Positions 26,585 through 35,823 of a stretch of DNA of 64,000 nt are shown piece after piece (within the stretch, counting starts at the first letter, position 1; each line of letters opens with the position of its first letter). The DNA is taken from assembly GCA_963739995.1 (NCBI GenBank), contig CAVUCH010000007.1, positions 1 through 64,000 of the forward strand. Reading direction: 5' to 3'. The notes beneath the pieces are model-generated. The model had not been told where the DNA came from. It ran no database searches and saw only the letters and a list, made by a program, of their open reading frames with translations. Made by a program: the position numbers and the translations under genes. The DNA comes from CAVUCH01 sp963739995 (lineage in GTDB: Bacteria > Acidobacteriota > Vicinamibacteria > Vicinamibacterales > JAENWD01).

Positions 26585-26585
<1 letters not shown>
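25521..26585 (+). CDS. GT4-family glycosyltransferase C
   Basis: A 354-residue GT-B glycosyltransferase closely related to glycosyltransferase B: VNQWVPAAHRGDAIGDSARRVRDLLR, ELALGDSEYNRRELLEIGFSRTG, NFLFVGRIVPNKRIEDIIRLAEQ and SMSEHEGFCVPLLEAMAADVPVLAY. The ATG at 25521 gives a start aligned with related proteins; the frame is open 24 codons further upstream without homology. It is shorter than B because it lacks the helical tail. A GGCGGT repeat patch follows its stop. Confidence 0.92.
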
Positions 26586-26630
<45 letters not shown>

Positions 26631-26698
26631 ATCAGCCGGGACTTCAGTCCAGGCGATCTCGCGCGAGCTGACGCCGTGGCAGCTGAATATCTGACATC

Positions 26699-27974
26699 AT
26701 GAAACTCGCTTTCATCGTCCAGCGTTACGGCACCGAGATCCTGGGTGGCTCCGAGTACCACTGTCGGCTCATTGCGGAGCGGCTCGCGCACAGGCACGAG
26801 GTGGAGGTGCTGACCACGTGCGCGCGCGACTACATCACCTGGAAGAACGAGTATCCGGAGGGCACCGATCGCGGTACGTGGCGTAACCGTCCGGCGGTTT
26901 GCGAACGCGATCACGCGCGACCTCGACGCCTTCAACCGGCAGTCCGACTGGATCTTCAGCCATCCGCACACGCAAGACGACGAGATGGCGTGGCTGAAGG
27001 CGCAGGGGCCGTGGTGTCCGACGCTGCTCGATCACCTGGCGCGGCAGTACCAGCAGTTCGACGCGCTGATCTTCTTCACGTATCTCTACGCGCCTACGGT
27101 TCTCGGCCTGCCGATCGCGCCCAGCCGCAGCATTCTGGTGCCAACGGCGCACGACGAGCCGGCCATTCACCTCGACATCTACAAGGAGATGTTCAGCCTC
27201 CCTGCGGCGGTCGCCTACAACACGGACGTGGAGCGGCGTTTCCTCACGACCCACTTCGCGATCCGGGCCGTTGCGGAGGAGACGGTCGGGTGCGGCGTGG
27301 ACCTGCCGGCGTCCGATGCGCGCGAGCGGCCCGTCGAAGCGGAGGATCCGCGGCACGAGCCCGACACCGACGTCCGCCGGTTCGACGGTTACCAGCCGCT
27401 GCCCCCGCACATCACGGAGCGCGGCGCAGTGTTCCGCCGCCGTCACCGGCTGCACGGTCCGTTCGTTCTCTACGGGGGGCGCATCGACCCTGGCAAGGGC
27501 TGCGAGGAGCTGATCGAATACTTCAGCTCATACGTTGCAGATGGCGGCGACGCGACGCTCGCGCTGATGGGCGTGAAGCTGATGAAGCTGCCGGACGAGC
27601 CGTTCATCCGATTCGCGGGCCTGCTCTCGGAGCGGGAACGCCTGGACGCCCTCGAAGCTGCCACCGTCGTGTCGGTGCCCTCGCCCTACGAGAGCCTGTC
27701 GCTGCTGGCGCTCGAAGCGTTCGCTGTCGGCACGCCGATACTCGCGAACGCGCGCAGCGAAGTCCTGGTCGAGCACTGCACTCGCAGCAACGCGGGCCTG
27801 TACTATGGAGACCGTGACGAATTCGTCGAAGCGCTCAACCTGCTGCTGACCGACGCACCACTGCGCACCGCATTGGGCCGGAATGGGCGCGAGTACGTGA
27901 CGCGCAACTATCGGTGGGACGTGATCCTGGCGAAGTACGACACCCTGATCGCGGCGGTGAGAAACGCGCGCTGA
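26699..27974 (+). pseudogene. GT4-family glycosyltransferase D, frameshifted
   Basis: The first 58 codons (MKLAFIVQRYGTEILGGSEYHCRLIAERL to YPEGTDR) are in one frame. The remainder, from RGVTVRRFANAITRDLDAFN through SPYESLSLLALEAFAVGTPIL to the stop at 27974, is in the next frame. Removing one G from CGCGGTACG at 26871-26877 restores a continuous protein, DRVRGVTVRRF, aligning with glycosyltransferase A (HGVPVRRF) across the break. The restored protein (about 424 aa) has both GT-B domains. Either the gene carries a real single-base insertion or the base is a sequencing or assembly error. Downstream sequence shows no other decay, so the lesion is recent or artefactual. Confidence 0.9.
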
Positions 27975-28076
27975 TCCAAGCGTGGAATTGCACGAAACTC
28001 ACGAAGCGCACCAGCTACCAGCAACACCCCGGCTTGATTCGGCTTTCGTGGACTGGATGACGTCCCAGCCACGGAC

Positions 28077-28127
28077 TTGACAAGGCTGTCTGAGGCGAAT
28101 ATATTCGCGCATAGCGAAATTATTCGC
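28077..28127 (+). promoter_or_regulatory. blaI-type promoter with two palindromic operators
   Basis: TTGACA (28077-28082), a 17-base spacer and TATATT (28100-28105) form a near-consensus promoter. The -10 sits inside a perfect 14-bp palindrome GCGAATATATTCGC (28095-28108). A second, near-perfect copy, GCGAAATTATTCGC, is at 28114-28127, centred 19 bases downstream. BlaI/MecI dimers bind such dyads, so autorepression by the adjacent BlaI protein is strongly suggested. Confidence 0.88.
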
Positions 28128-28146
28128 CCTGCACGCACGGGGTCGC

Positions 28147-28542
28147 ATGCCGAAGCTGAAGACGGTCGATCTCACCCGTCGCGAGAGCCAGATCATGGAG
28201 ATTCTGTACCGGCGCCGGCGCGCGACGGTGGAGGAGATCCGGGCCGAGCTCCCGGACCCTCCGAGCCCGTCCAGCGTGCGCAAGCTGCTGGACATCATGA
28301 TCGAGCGGGGCCTTCTGTCTCGCGAATACGACGGACCCCGGTTCGTCTACTTCCCCGCCGTCAAGCCCGAGCAGGCCAGCCGATCCGCCCTCAAACAGCT
28401 GGTCCGAACCTTCTTCGACAACTCGCCGGGGTCTGCCATCGCGGCGCTGCTCGACATGACGTCGGCGCCCTTGTCACCCGACGAGCACCGCCGCCTCCGC
28501 AGCCTTATCGACCGCGCCCGCGAACAGGGGGATGAGCAATGA
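28147..28542 (+). CDS. BlaI/MecI/CopY-family transcriptional repressor
   Basis: A 131-residue winged-helix repressor: LTRRESQIMEILYRRRRATVEEIRAEL and SSVRKLLDIMIERGLLSREYDGPRFVYFPAV match the BlaI DNA-binding domain, followed by a C-terminal dimerisation helix region (SALKQLVRTFFDNSPGSAIAALL). In BlaI/MecI systems the M56 sensor peptidase triggers repressor cleavage or release. The downstream M56 gene overlaps by 4 bases (ATGA), giving the usual pairing. The promoter and dyads 20-70 bases upstream are the expected autoregulatory operator. The target regulon is unknown; no beta-lactamase is present. Confidence 0.93.
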   Translation: MPKLKTVDLTRRESQIMEILYRRRRATVEEIRAELPDPPSPSSVRKLLDIMIERGLLSREYDGPRFVYFPAVKPEQASRSALKQLVRTFFDNSPGSAIAALLDMTSAPLSPDEHRRLRSLIDRAREQGDEQ

Positions 28543-30884
28543 ATCCTGACGTTCTCGACCACGCCCTGCCCTTCGCTCTCTCGATCACACTCAAGGCGTC
28601 GGTCCTGCTGGGGGTCGCCGCGATCGTCCAGGCTGTGACGTACCGGCGGACGTCGGCCGCCATGCGCCACCTGATCTGGACCCTTGGGATTGTCAGCCTG
28701 CTGCTTCTCCCGGTCGCGTCGCTGGCGTTGCCTGCGTGGGCAGTCGTGACCCGTACGCTCCCCGCGAGAGTGACCCCTCTTGCGGCGATCGAGGAGACGG
28801 TGGGGAGGCTCGACGACCAAGCGCCTGCACCAGCACTGCTGCCAGAGCGCTCGGAGGTGACGGAGGCGGCGCGGTCGCATGGGACGAGCGGTTGGTGGAT
28901 CGCGCTTGCGGCGACGTATGTGGCCGGCGTGCTGGTCATGCTGGTCCATTTCGCCCTCAATCAACGCAACCTCAAGCGTTTGGAGCGTGAAGGGATCCAC
29001 GTGCGCGACCAGGAGTGGACGCGGCTGCTCGGTGAATGTGCGGCGAGGCTGCGCGTCCGTCGTCCAGTCCGACTGCTCCGAAGCCGGGACCACAGCATGC
29101 CGATGGCGTTTGGCACGCGGCATCCGACGATCGTCGTGCCCGCGATTGCCGATACCTGGGTGGAGGACAGGCGGCGCGCCGTCGTGCTTCACGAGCTGGC
29201 ACACGTCGCGCGGTACGACTGCTTTACGCAGACGCTCGCGTTTGCGGCGTGTGCGATGTACTGGTTCCACCCGGCAGCGTGGTGGGCTGCGCGGCGCCTG
29301 CGGGTGGAGCGGGAGCTTGCGTGCGACGATCGCGTCATCGCGGCCGCGGGCCGGGCACGCGAGTACGCCGATCACCTGCTCGAGATCGCCTACGCCTTTG
29401 GCGGCGATCGGGCGCCGGCGCTGGCGGTCAGCATGGCGCGCCCGCGCCAGCTCGAAGGGCGCATGCTTGCAGCGCTCGATGGCGCTCGCAACCGCGACGT
29501 GCCGGCCTGGCCTTTACGCCTCGGAGGAGCGGTGATCGCGGCCGCGCTGCTCCTGCCCGTGGCAAGCGCCACGTCCGCCGTGGTAACGGCGGACCCGGAG
29601 GAAACGCTCACCCGGGAGACCGCCTCGCTTCCCTCCGCTGACCGCCACGACGGCCATCGCGGTGCATCGGCAACGGCTGCTACGTCAGTATCTGAATCCC
29701 CATCTGCGTGGCCTGAGCGTAACACTGCGTCAGTCGGGAACACTGCGGCGCAATCGCAGGGCGCACAGGATGGCGGCACGTGGGAGATCCGCCCCACCGG
29801 TACAGAGGGGACGGTCCACCTGCGCCTCACCGAACGCGATTCCTCCTCCGGATCGAATGTCCCCGTCGACCAGTTGACCGGGCTGACCGCGTCACAGCTG
29901 GCGGGCGCGGGCGGTCCGGTTCAATTCCGGTTGCGACGCGATGCCGGCACCTTCACGTTCGATGGCGCGCTGCGAAACGGCCTTGGTGCTGGCACCTTCT
30001 CGTTCACGCCGGACCCCCAGTTCCCCGCGGAGCTGGTAACACGAGGCTTCACCAGACCGACGCCGGTCGAGCAATATCAGATGGCCCGGCACGACATCGG
30101 CTTTGCCTTCCTCGACGAGCTGAACGCGCAGGGGTATTCGAAGCCGCAGACGTCGGAACTGATTCGCGCCGGCCAGCACGGCGTGCAGGCAGCGTACGTG
30201 CGCGACCTGGGTGCGCTGGGGTACCGGCTCGGCTCGCTGGCGCCGCTCATCGAGCTGCGCGATCACGGCGTCACCCCCGCCTATATCCGGGAGCTCGGCG
30301 AACTGGGGCACAAGGGACTCCCGGTCGACGATCTGCGGACGGCGCGCGATCACGGCGTGACACCGGAGTTCGTGAAGGGCATGCGGGACGCGGGCTATGG
30401 GGCGCTCCCCATGGCCCAGCTGATCAACGCACGCGACCATGGCGTGAGCGGCGCGTACGCGGGTGAGCTCGCCGCCGCTGGCTACGCGAAGCTGCCGCTC
30501 GAGGCGCTCATCCGGACCCGGGATCACGGCGTCTCTGCAGAGTATGTGCGCGAGATGCGCGCGCTCGGCCACAACGTGACACTCGACGAGATCGTGTCGG
30601 CGCGGGACCATGGCGTGAGTGCCGAGTTCGCGCGCGAGATGAGCGCACTCGGGTTCCCGAACTTGTCGCTCGAGGCGCTCGTCCGTCTACGCGATCACGG
30701 CGTGACGCCGAAGTATGCCCAGGAACTGAAGGCACTCGGATATGACGGGATCGCCGTCGACGATCTCGTGATGCTGCGTGACCACGGCGTCTCGACCGAG
30801 CACATCCGAGCCGCCAACGCCCGCGCCGGCACGCGACTGCCAGTGGACATGCTCAAATCCCTGGCGGCCGGCGGGATGCGATAA
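28539..30884 (+). CDS. M56 (BlaR1-type) membrane metallopeptidase with C-terminal 29-residue RDHGV repeats
   Basis: A 781-residue membrane protein. Residues 1-345 form the M56 region: membrane helices near 12-35, 45-70 and 120-140, the zinc motif HELAH at about 218-222 in VVLHELAHVARYDC, then ELACDDRVI and a last helix near 330-345. Residues about 345-510 are a periplasmic linker. Residues about 515-775 consist of nine units of 28-29 residues, seven starting RDHGV and containing an L-x-x-L/A-G-Y/H core. There is no penicillin-binding sensor domain as in BlaR1, so the repeat array is probably the ligand- or protein-sensing part. It overlaps the BlaI gene and likely controls it. Confidence 0.9.
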   Translation: MNPDVLDHALPFALSITLKASVLLGVAAIVQAVTYRRTSAAMRHLIWTLGIVSLLLLPVASLALPAWAVVTRTLPARVTPLAAIEETVGRLDDQAPAPALLPERSEVTEAARSHGTSGWWIALAATYVAGVLVMLVHFALNQRNLKRLEREGIHVRDQEWTRLLGECAARLRVRRPVRLLRSRDHSMPMAFGTRHPTIVVPAIADTWVEDRRRAVVLHELAHVARYDCFTQTLAFAACAMYWFHPAAWWAARRLRVERELACDDRVIAAAGRAREYADHLLEIAYAFGGDRAPALAVSMARPRQLEGRMLAALDGARNRDVPAWPLRLGGAVIAAALLLPVASATSAVVTADPEETLTRETASLPSADRHDGHRGASATAATSVSESPSAWPERNTASVGNTAAQSQGAQDGGTWEIRPTGTEGTVHLRLTERDSSSGSNVPVDQLTGLTASQLAGAGGPVQFRLRRDAGTFTFDGALRNGLGAGTFSFTPDPQFPAELVTRGFTRPTPVEQYQMARHDIGFAFLDELNAQGYSKPQTSELIRAGQHGVQAAYVRDLGALGYRLGSLAPLIELRDHGVTPAYIRELGELGHKGLPVDDLRTARDHGVTPEFVKGMRDAGYGALPMAQLINARDHGVSGAYAGELAAAGYAKLPLEALIRTRDHGVSAEYVREMRALGHNVTLDEIVSARDHGVSAEFAREMSALGFPNLSLEALVRLRDHGVTPKYAQELKALGYDGIAVDDLVMLRDHGVSTEHIRAANARAGTRLPVDMLKSLAAGGMR
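30082..30870 (+). repeat. Tandem 87-bp (29-codon) repeat array
   Basis: About nine units, each centred on a CGCGATCACGGCGT or CGGGACCATGGCGT segment encoding RDHGV. Unit length is 29 codons with one 28-codon exception. Units differ substantially from one another, so this is an old, diversified array rather than a fresh expansion. Confidence 0.9.
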
Positions 30885-30996
30885 GCCTGGGGTCGGGACG
30901 TCGGACGTGTCTGGACGAGTCCGTTACTGCACGACGAAGAAGACGACGACAACAAAGCAAAATCGATGTGTTCCCGTTGTGTTCTTCGCGTGCCCG

Positions 30997-32550
30997 CTAT
31001 TCCTCGTCGACGGCCGTGCGGAACGGGTTGCCGCCGGTCACACCCGAGCGGAAATCGCTCGGCCCGGCCGCGATGCGGCGGGAGGGCGGCATAGCGGGCG
31101 CGGGTGACACGGGGGTCGCGGCCGGGGTATCCCTGTCCGCGTCGGACGGACCCTTCCGCCGGCGCGGGCGGATGTCGTACCGCTTGATCATTTCGTTGAG
31201 CGTCGTCGGCTTGATGTGCAGCAGTTCCGCGGCTCGCTTCTGGACGCCACCGGCGGCCTCGAGGGTCGACTCGATCAGCCGCTTCTCGAAGTCGGTGATC
31301 ACTTCCTTGAACGAGATGCCTTCCGGCGGCACCGAGACGTCTGGCAGGTGGAAGGCGGCCGTCCTGCGGACGTGGTCGGGGATCAGATCCTCGCCGATGC
31401 GCCGCGCGTTGCACAGGACGACGGCGCGCTCGATCACGTTCTCGAGCTCGCGGACATTCCCTGGCCAGTCGTAATCCATCAACAAATCGAGCGCCTCGGG
31501 CGACAGCTCCAGGCCGGGCTTGCCGTTTTCGTCGCCGTACTTGGTGAGGAAATGCTGTGCCAGCGGCGGGATGTCAGTCATGCGGTCCCGCAGCGGCGGC
31601 AGCTCAATCGCGATGACGTGCAGGCGGTAGAACAGATCTTCGCGGAAGCGCCCGTCCTCCACCATCTTGCGGAGATCGATGTTCGTGGCGGCGATGATCC
31701 GGACGTCCACCCGGATCGTCTCCATACCGCCGAGCCGCATGAATTCCCGCTCCTGCATGGCGCGCAGCAGCTTCGCCTGCGTCTCGAGCGGGACGTTGCC
31801 CATCTCGTCGAAAAAGATGCTGCCCTTGTCGGCGAGATCGAACAGACCTTTCTTCGGGTAGAGCGCGCCGGTGAACGCGCCCTTCACGTGGCCGAAGAGC
31901 GTGGACTCGAGTAGGTCCGGCGGCAGGTTCCCGGAGTTGACGGTCACGAACGCGCGGTCGGCACGCGGAGAGTGCGTGTGGATGGCGCGGGCGACCAGCT
32001 CCTTGCCCGTGCCGCTCTCGCCCTGAATCAGGATCGTCGAACGGCTCGGGGCCGCCTGGATGATCAGGTCGAACACCTGCTTCATCCGCGGGCTGCGGCC
32101 GATGATGTTGCCGAAGTTGTGGTACTGCTCCTGGACGGTCTGCCGCAGCGAGCGGTTCTCTTCTACAAGGCGGCCGCGCTCGACGGCGTTGCGCACGACG
32201 ATGAGCACTTCGTCATTCTTGAAGGGCTTGGTGATGTAGTCGAAGGCGCCGCGCTTCATCGCGGCAATCGCGCTCTCCACCGATGCGAATGCCGTGATCA
32301 TCAGCACCGGCATCTCGTCGTTGATCCTCTTCAGCTCGTCGAGGGCCGTGATCCCGTCCATGCCGGGGAGCATCACGTCCACGATCGCCGCGTCGAACGG
32401 CACCGATCGGGCAAGCTCCAGCCCTTCCTCGGCGGTGCCCGCGAGGCGCACACGGTATCCCTCGCGCGTCAGCAGCGCCTCGAGGATCTCGCGCATGATC
32501 TCCTCGTCGTCGATGACGAGGACGGAAGCGTGATGCGGTGCGCCAGCCAC
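30997..32550 (-). CDS. Sigma-54-dependent NtrC-family response regulator
   Basis: A 517-residue regulator. The receiver domain (1-125) has the acidic pocket VIDDEE and phosphoacceptor Asp in AAIVDVMLPGMDG. The AAA+ domain (about 150-385) has Walker A GESGTGKE, the sigma-54 contact loop GHVKGAFTGA, Walker B GSIFFDEMGN and the arginine finger region FREDLFYRL. The C-terminal Fis-type helix-turn-helix is at about 425-465 (AAGGVQKRAAELLHIKPTTLNEMI). A 55-residue Pro/Ala-rich tail follows. It should activate sigma-54 promoters when phosphorylated by the histidine kinase encoded 87 bases upstream. Targets are not identifiable from the window. Confidence 0.95.
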   Translation of the reverse strand: MAGAPHHASVLVIDDEEIMREILEALLTREGYRVRLAGTAEEGLELARSVPFDAAIVDVMLPGMDGITALDELKRINDEMPVLMITAFASVESAIAAMKRGAFDYITKPFKNDEVLIVVRNAVERGRLVEENRSLRQTVQEQYHNFGNIIGRSPRMKQVFDLIIQAAPSRSTILIQGESGTGKELVARAIHTHSPRADRAFVTVNSGNLPPDLLESTLFGHVKGAFTGALYPKKGLFDLADKGSIFFDEMGNVPLETQAKLLRAMQEREFMRLGGMETIRVDVRIIAATNIDLRKMVEDGRFREDLFYRLHVIAIELPPLRDRMTDIPPLAQHFLTKYGDENGKPGLELSPEALDLLMDYDWPGNVRELENVIERAVVLCNARRIGEDLIPDHVRRTAAFHLPDVSVPPEGISFKEVITDFEKRLIESTLEAAGGVQKRAAELLHIKPTTLNEMIKRYDIRPRRRKGPSDADRDTPAATPVSPAPAMPPSRRIAAGPSDFRSGVTGGNPFRTAVDEE

Positions 32551-32637
32551 GATGTGGTGCCTGCTCGAACGGCCCCGGACGCGTCGAACTGCGCCCGGCC
32601 GCCCTGAAACGTATTGCCAGCTGTCCCGCGCGTCCGG

Positions 32638-35553
32638 CTAGTTCGCCACGCGCGTCGGCCGCTGCTGCTTGAACACGGGCGAGAGCGGCAGGCTCACCAC
32701 GAACCGCGTGCCCTGTCCCACCGTGCTCTCCACGTTGATTGTGCCCTCGTGCTCGCGCACGATCCCGTAGGTAATCGACAGGCCCAGCCCCGTGCCCTGG
32801 CCTATGGATTTCGTCGTGAAGAACGGATCGTAGATTCTCGACAGCTGCTCGCTGGGAATGCCGAACCCCGTGTCCCCGACCTCGACCACTGCGCGATCGC
32901 CGTCGATCCGCGTCACAATCGTGAGCCATCCACCCCGCGGCATCGCGTCGCGCGCGTTCAGCAGCAGGTTCAGCAGCACCTGCTGCAGCTTGTGCTCCGC
33001 TCCCTGCACTATGGGAGCGGGGGACAGGAAATCCCGCCGTACCTTGATCTTACCAATCTCCAGCGGATGTTCCAGCAGAGCAAGAACATCACCGACCACG
33101 GCGTTGATGTCCACGGGCGCACGCTCGTTCCCCGCCGGGCTTCCCTGCCGCGCCAGATTCAGGAGGCCGTTGACGATCTTGGCCGCCCGGAACGTCTGCC
33201 GCTCGATCTTTTCAAGAAGACGCGTCCGGGGGTCTTCTGGATCCGCACCCTCGAGCAGCATCTGCGTGAAGCTCGAGATACCGGTCAGCGGCGTGTTCAC
33301 TTCGTGAGCCACTCCGGCCGCCAGCAGCCCGAGCGACGCCATCTTCTCTGACACCTGCAGCTGCTCTTCGAGCTGCACGCGCGCGCTGATGTCCTCGACG
33401 ATGATGATCGTCCCGGTGGTGCGGATGTCGGGACCGATGTGCGTGCAGAGTGGCACGGTCGCGGCGTTCACGAGGAGCGTTTCGCCGGCGGCGGCGCGGC
33501 GTGCAAGGGGCACCCGGTACAGCGTCGCACCTGCCGGGTGATCCCGGCGGGCGGCGCAGAGCGCCTCCACGAACTGATGGTCGAAGACCTCCACGAACCG
33601 CCGGCCCACTGCTGCCGCACGCGTGACGCCGTACAGCTGCTCGAGGGCGCGGTTCCACCGGATGATGCGGTCGTCGAGGTCCAGCACGACCAGACCGTCG
33701 TCGAGAGACTCGATGATGTTCTCGTTGAACTCGCGCAGCCGCGTGAGCTCGTCGGCCTTCATCTGCAACTGGCGGTAGAGGCGTCCGTTCTCGAGCGCGG
33801 TGGCCACCTGCCCGGCCACAGCCGTGAGCAGCGCGAGATCCTCGCTGTTGAGCGGCTCGGCGCTCTCTTTCCGGCCAAGGCCGAGCACGGCAATCGTGCC
33901 CTCCTTGGAGACGCAGGGCAGGAAGTAGTAGAGCCCCCAGTCGCGCCAGAAGGCAATCTCGTCTTCCGTGAAGCGCCTCGCCGTCAGCGGGTCGTCAACC
34001 GCAACCGTGTGCCCCGCCTCGAGGCGGCCGCCGACGCCGGAGCGCCGGCTCAACCCGGGCGGCGGGATCGTGAAGCCGGCGGTGCGGATCGGCTCGAAAT
34101 CGGCCGCGTTCTCGTCCCCGAGCAGCAGGACCATCCGGTCCACCAGGAGCGTCTCGGTGACCCGCGTGACGAGCCGTTCACCGAGGCGATCGAGATCGAG
34201 GTCGCTGTTCAGATCGCGCGCGAAGCCGACGAGCGCACGGCGGTAGTCGTAGCGATCGCGATAGAACGCGCGATCGAGCGTCGCCTGGATCGCGTTCTTC
34301 ACCGGGCTGGCGAGCAGGACGACGACGAGCGTGGCGAGCAGTGCGATGACCCGGTTGTGCTGCTGCGCGCTGTGAAACACGGTGTCGCTCGCGAGCCGCA
34401 GCAGCAGCGCATAGATGCCGAGTATCGCGCTCAGCGCGGCGCCGTAGACCAGCGCGCGCTTGACGATCACCTCGACATCCATCAACCGGTAGCGGACGAT
34501 CGCCGAGGCGAACGCGAGCGGCACCAGGCTCAGGGGGATGGCCGACAGTTCCATCGGAAGCGTCATCGGCGCACCGAGTGCGTACGGCAGGGCGTAGCCG
34601 GCCGCAAACGGGATGACGCCAAGCCCCGTGCCCCACACGATCCACCGCAGCTGCCGTCGTGCCGTAACCGAGCGGACCTCTTTCAAAGCACGCAGGAGCA
34701 CCATCAGGCCGCCGGCTAGACAGAGGGCCAGGTAGAGCGGCTCGAACCTATCGAGCGTCTCGATCACGCCCGTGAAAAACCGCGTATCCATCGGCGCGCG
34801 GGCGACGGCAACAATGCGGGCGATGCCGAGCAGGAGCGCCGGCGCGTACAGCAACGGCAGCAGCGTGGGACCGACGCTCGCCCGGAGCCAGCTGCGCGGG
34901 CGCTCGGGGAACACCAGCGTGAAGTGCAGGAACAGCGGCGGGAGCAGCAGGATCGAGACGACGTCGGCCCAGTAGAACACCCAGTCGAGCCGATCGAGCC
35001 GCCCGTTGAACGAGAACGTGAACGTGCCAAAAAAGGCGAGACAGAGCCAGAAGAAGTGGAGGGTCGCCTGATCTCCGGGACGCCGCAGCCGAACCGCGGC
35101 CCCGACGACCAGGCTGAACATCCCGATTGTCGCCAGGATGTAGTACAGGGCGTTGTTGCCCCTCGGAATGGGCGCGAGCTCGATCTCCATCACCTGATGG
35201 GAGCCGAGCCGCAGCACCGTGTACTTCAGGCGGGTGCCGGCGTCTCCCTGATGGAGCGCGTGCAGCACGTCCGCAGGCGCCGCGACTGGCGCGCCGTCGA
35301 TGGCCAGGAGCAGGTCTCCCTGCCTGACGCCGGCTCGAAACGCCGGCGCGCGCTCCGCGACCTCGGCTGCGGTCACGCCCTGTGGACCAGCGGTCCAGAG
35401 CACGCCGTCTTCGACCTCGTTCCAGGAGGCACGCAGCGCGACGTTCGCGGCTCCGAGCCCGAGCAGCGTCACGACGAACGTCAACGCCACGACGAGGCGG
35501 CCCCAACCCGCCAAGCCCCGCGCGCGTGCCGTTTCCGTGATCGTGAGCCGCAT
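32638..35553 (-). CDS. Membrane histidine kinase with PDZ, GAF and PAS domains
   Basis: A 971-residue kinase. Order: a first membrane helix (about 18-42), a PDZ-like domain (about 50-125, TAAEVAERAPAFRAGVRQGDLLLAIDG), a block of about eight helices (135-420), a GAF domain (about 440-590), a PAS domain (about 610-735, NENIIESLDDGLVVLDLDDRI), HisKA with the phospho-His near residue 748 (GVAHEVNTPLTGIS) and HATPase_c (NLLLNARDAMP, GDTGFGIP, GQGTGLGLS). An extracytoplasmic PDZ in a histidine kinase suggests sensing of protein C-termini or partner proteins. The ATG at 35553 is preferred over a TTG at 35571. It pairs with the NtrC-type regulator downstream. Confidence 0.93.
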   Translation of the reverse strand: MRLTITETARARGLAGWGRLVVALTFVVTLLGLGAANVALRASWNEVEDGVLWTAGPQGVTAAEVAERAPAFRAGVRQGDLLLAIDGAPVAAPADVLHALHQGDAGTRLKYTVLRLGSHQVMEIELAPIPRGNNALYYILATIGMFSLVVGAAVRLRRPGDQATLHFFWLCLAFFGTFTFSFNGRLDRLDWVFYWADVVSILLLPPLFLHFTLVFPERPRSWLRASVGPTLLPLLYAPALLLGIARIVAVARAPMDTRFFTGVIETLDRFEPLYLALCLAGGLMVLLRALKEVRSVTARRQLRWIVWGTGLGVIPFAAGYALPYALGAPMTLPMELSAIPLSLVPLAFASAIVRYRLMDVEVIVKRALVYGAALSAILGIYALLLRLASDTVFHSAQQHNRVIALLATLVVVLLASPVKNAIQATLDRAFYRDRYDYRRALVGFARDLNSDLDLDRLGERLVTRVTETLLVDRMVLLLGDENAADFEPIRTAGFTIPPPGLSRRSGVGGRLEAGHTVAVDDPLTARRFTEDEIAFWRDWGLYYFLPCVSKEGTIAVLGLGRKESAEPLNSEDLALLTAVAGQVATALENGRLYRQLQMKADELTRLREFNENIIESLDDGLVVLDLDDRIIRWNRALEQLYGVTRAAAVGRRFVEVFDHQFVEALCAARRDHPAGATLYRVPLARRAAAGETLLVNAATVPLCTHIGPDIRTTGTIIIVEDISARVQLEEQLQVSEKMASLGLLAAGVAHEVNTPLTGISSFTQMLLEGADPEDPRTRLLEKIERQTFRAAKIVNGLLNLARQGSPAGNERAPVDINAVVGDVLALLEHPLEIGKIKVRRDFLSPAPIVQGAEHKLQQVLLNLLLNARDAMPRGGWLTIVTRIDGDRAVVEVGDTGFGIPSEQLSRIYDPFFTTKSIGQGTGLGLSITYGIVREHEGTINVESTVGQGTRFVVSLPLSPVFKQQRPTRVAN

Positions 35554-35749
35554 CTCTTTACCGGTGAACAACTAAGACAGAGTTTGCCGCAGCTCGTCTT
35601 AGCAAACCATATACCCGCGCCATACACCCCGAATCGAAACGCAACTACCTGGAAACAATGGTCTTACAACGGCGACTGAACCATTAAGGCGACGAGAGCA
35701 TTCAACCCGCCGGAACGGAATCCAACGAACCGGATGCGGCTGCGCAGAC

Positions 35750-35781
35750 AAAAAAAGCGGCGCGGGAGCCCCGACGCCGCT
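35750..35781 (-). terminator. Rho-independent terminator after the outer-membrane barrel gene
   Basis: On the minus strand a GC-rich stem (AGCGGCG pairing with CGCCGCT, plus an inner CGGG/CCCG) is followed by seven Ts (35756-35750). It lies about 45 bases past the stop at 35824, so it separates that transcript from the histidine kinase gene. Confidence 0.85.
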
Positions 35782-35823
35782 ACTCTGCGCAGCAATGGAC
35801 GCTGCGCTGTGCCGAGAACAGGA

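Noticed and set aside
26699..27817. Reading the first frame of glycosyltransferase D as a complete 372-residue protein
   Set aside because: After residue 58 it turns into Arg/Ala/Pro-rich nonsense, while the adjacent frame continues the glycosyltransferase; a frameshift explains both.
28147..30884. Beta-lactam resistance regulon
   Set aside because: BlaI and M56 are present, but there is no beta-lactamase and the M56 protein lacks a penicillin-binding domain.
33439..34719. Plus-strand open frame of 426 codons opposite the histidine kinase
   Set aside because: Entirely antisense to a clearly conserved kinase; composition is that of a shadow frame.
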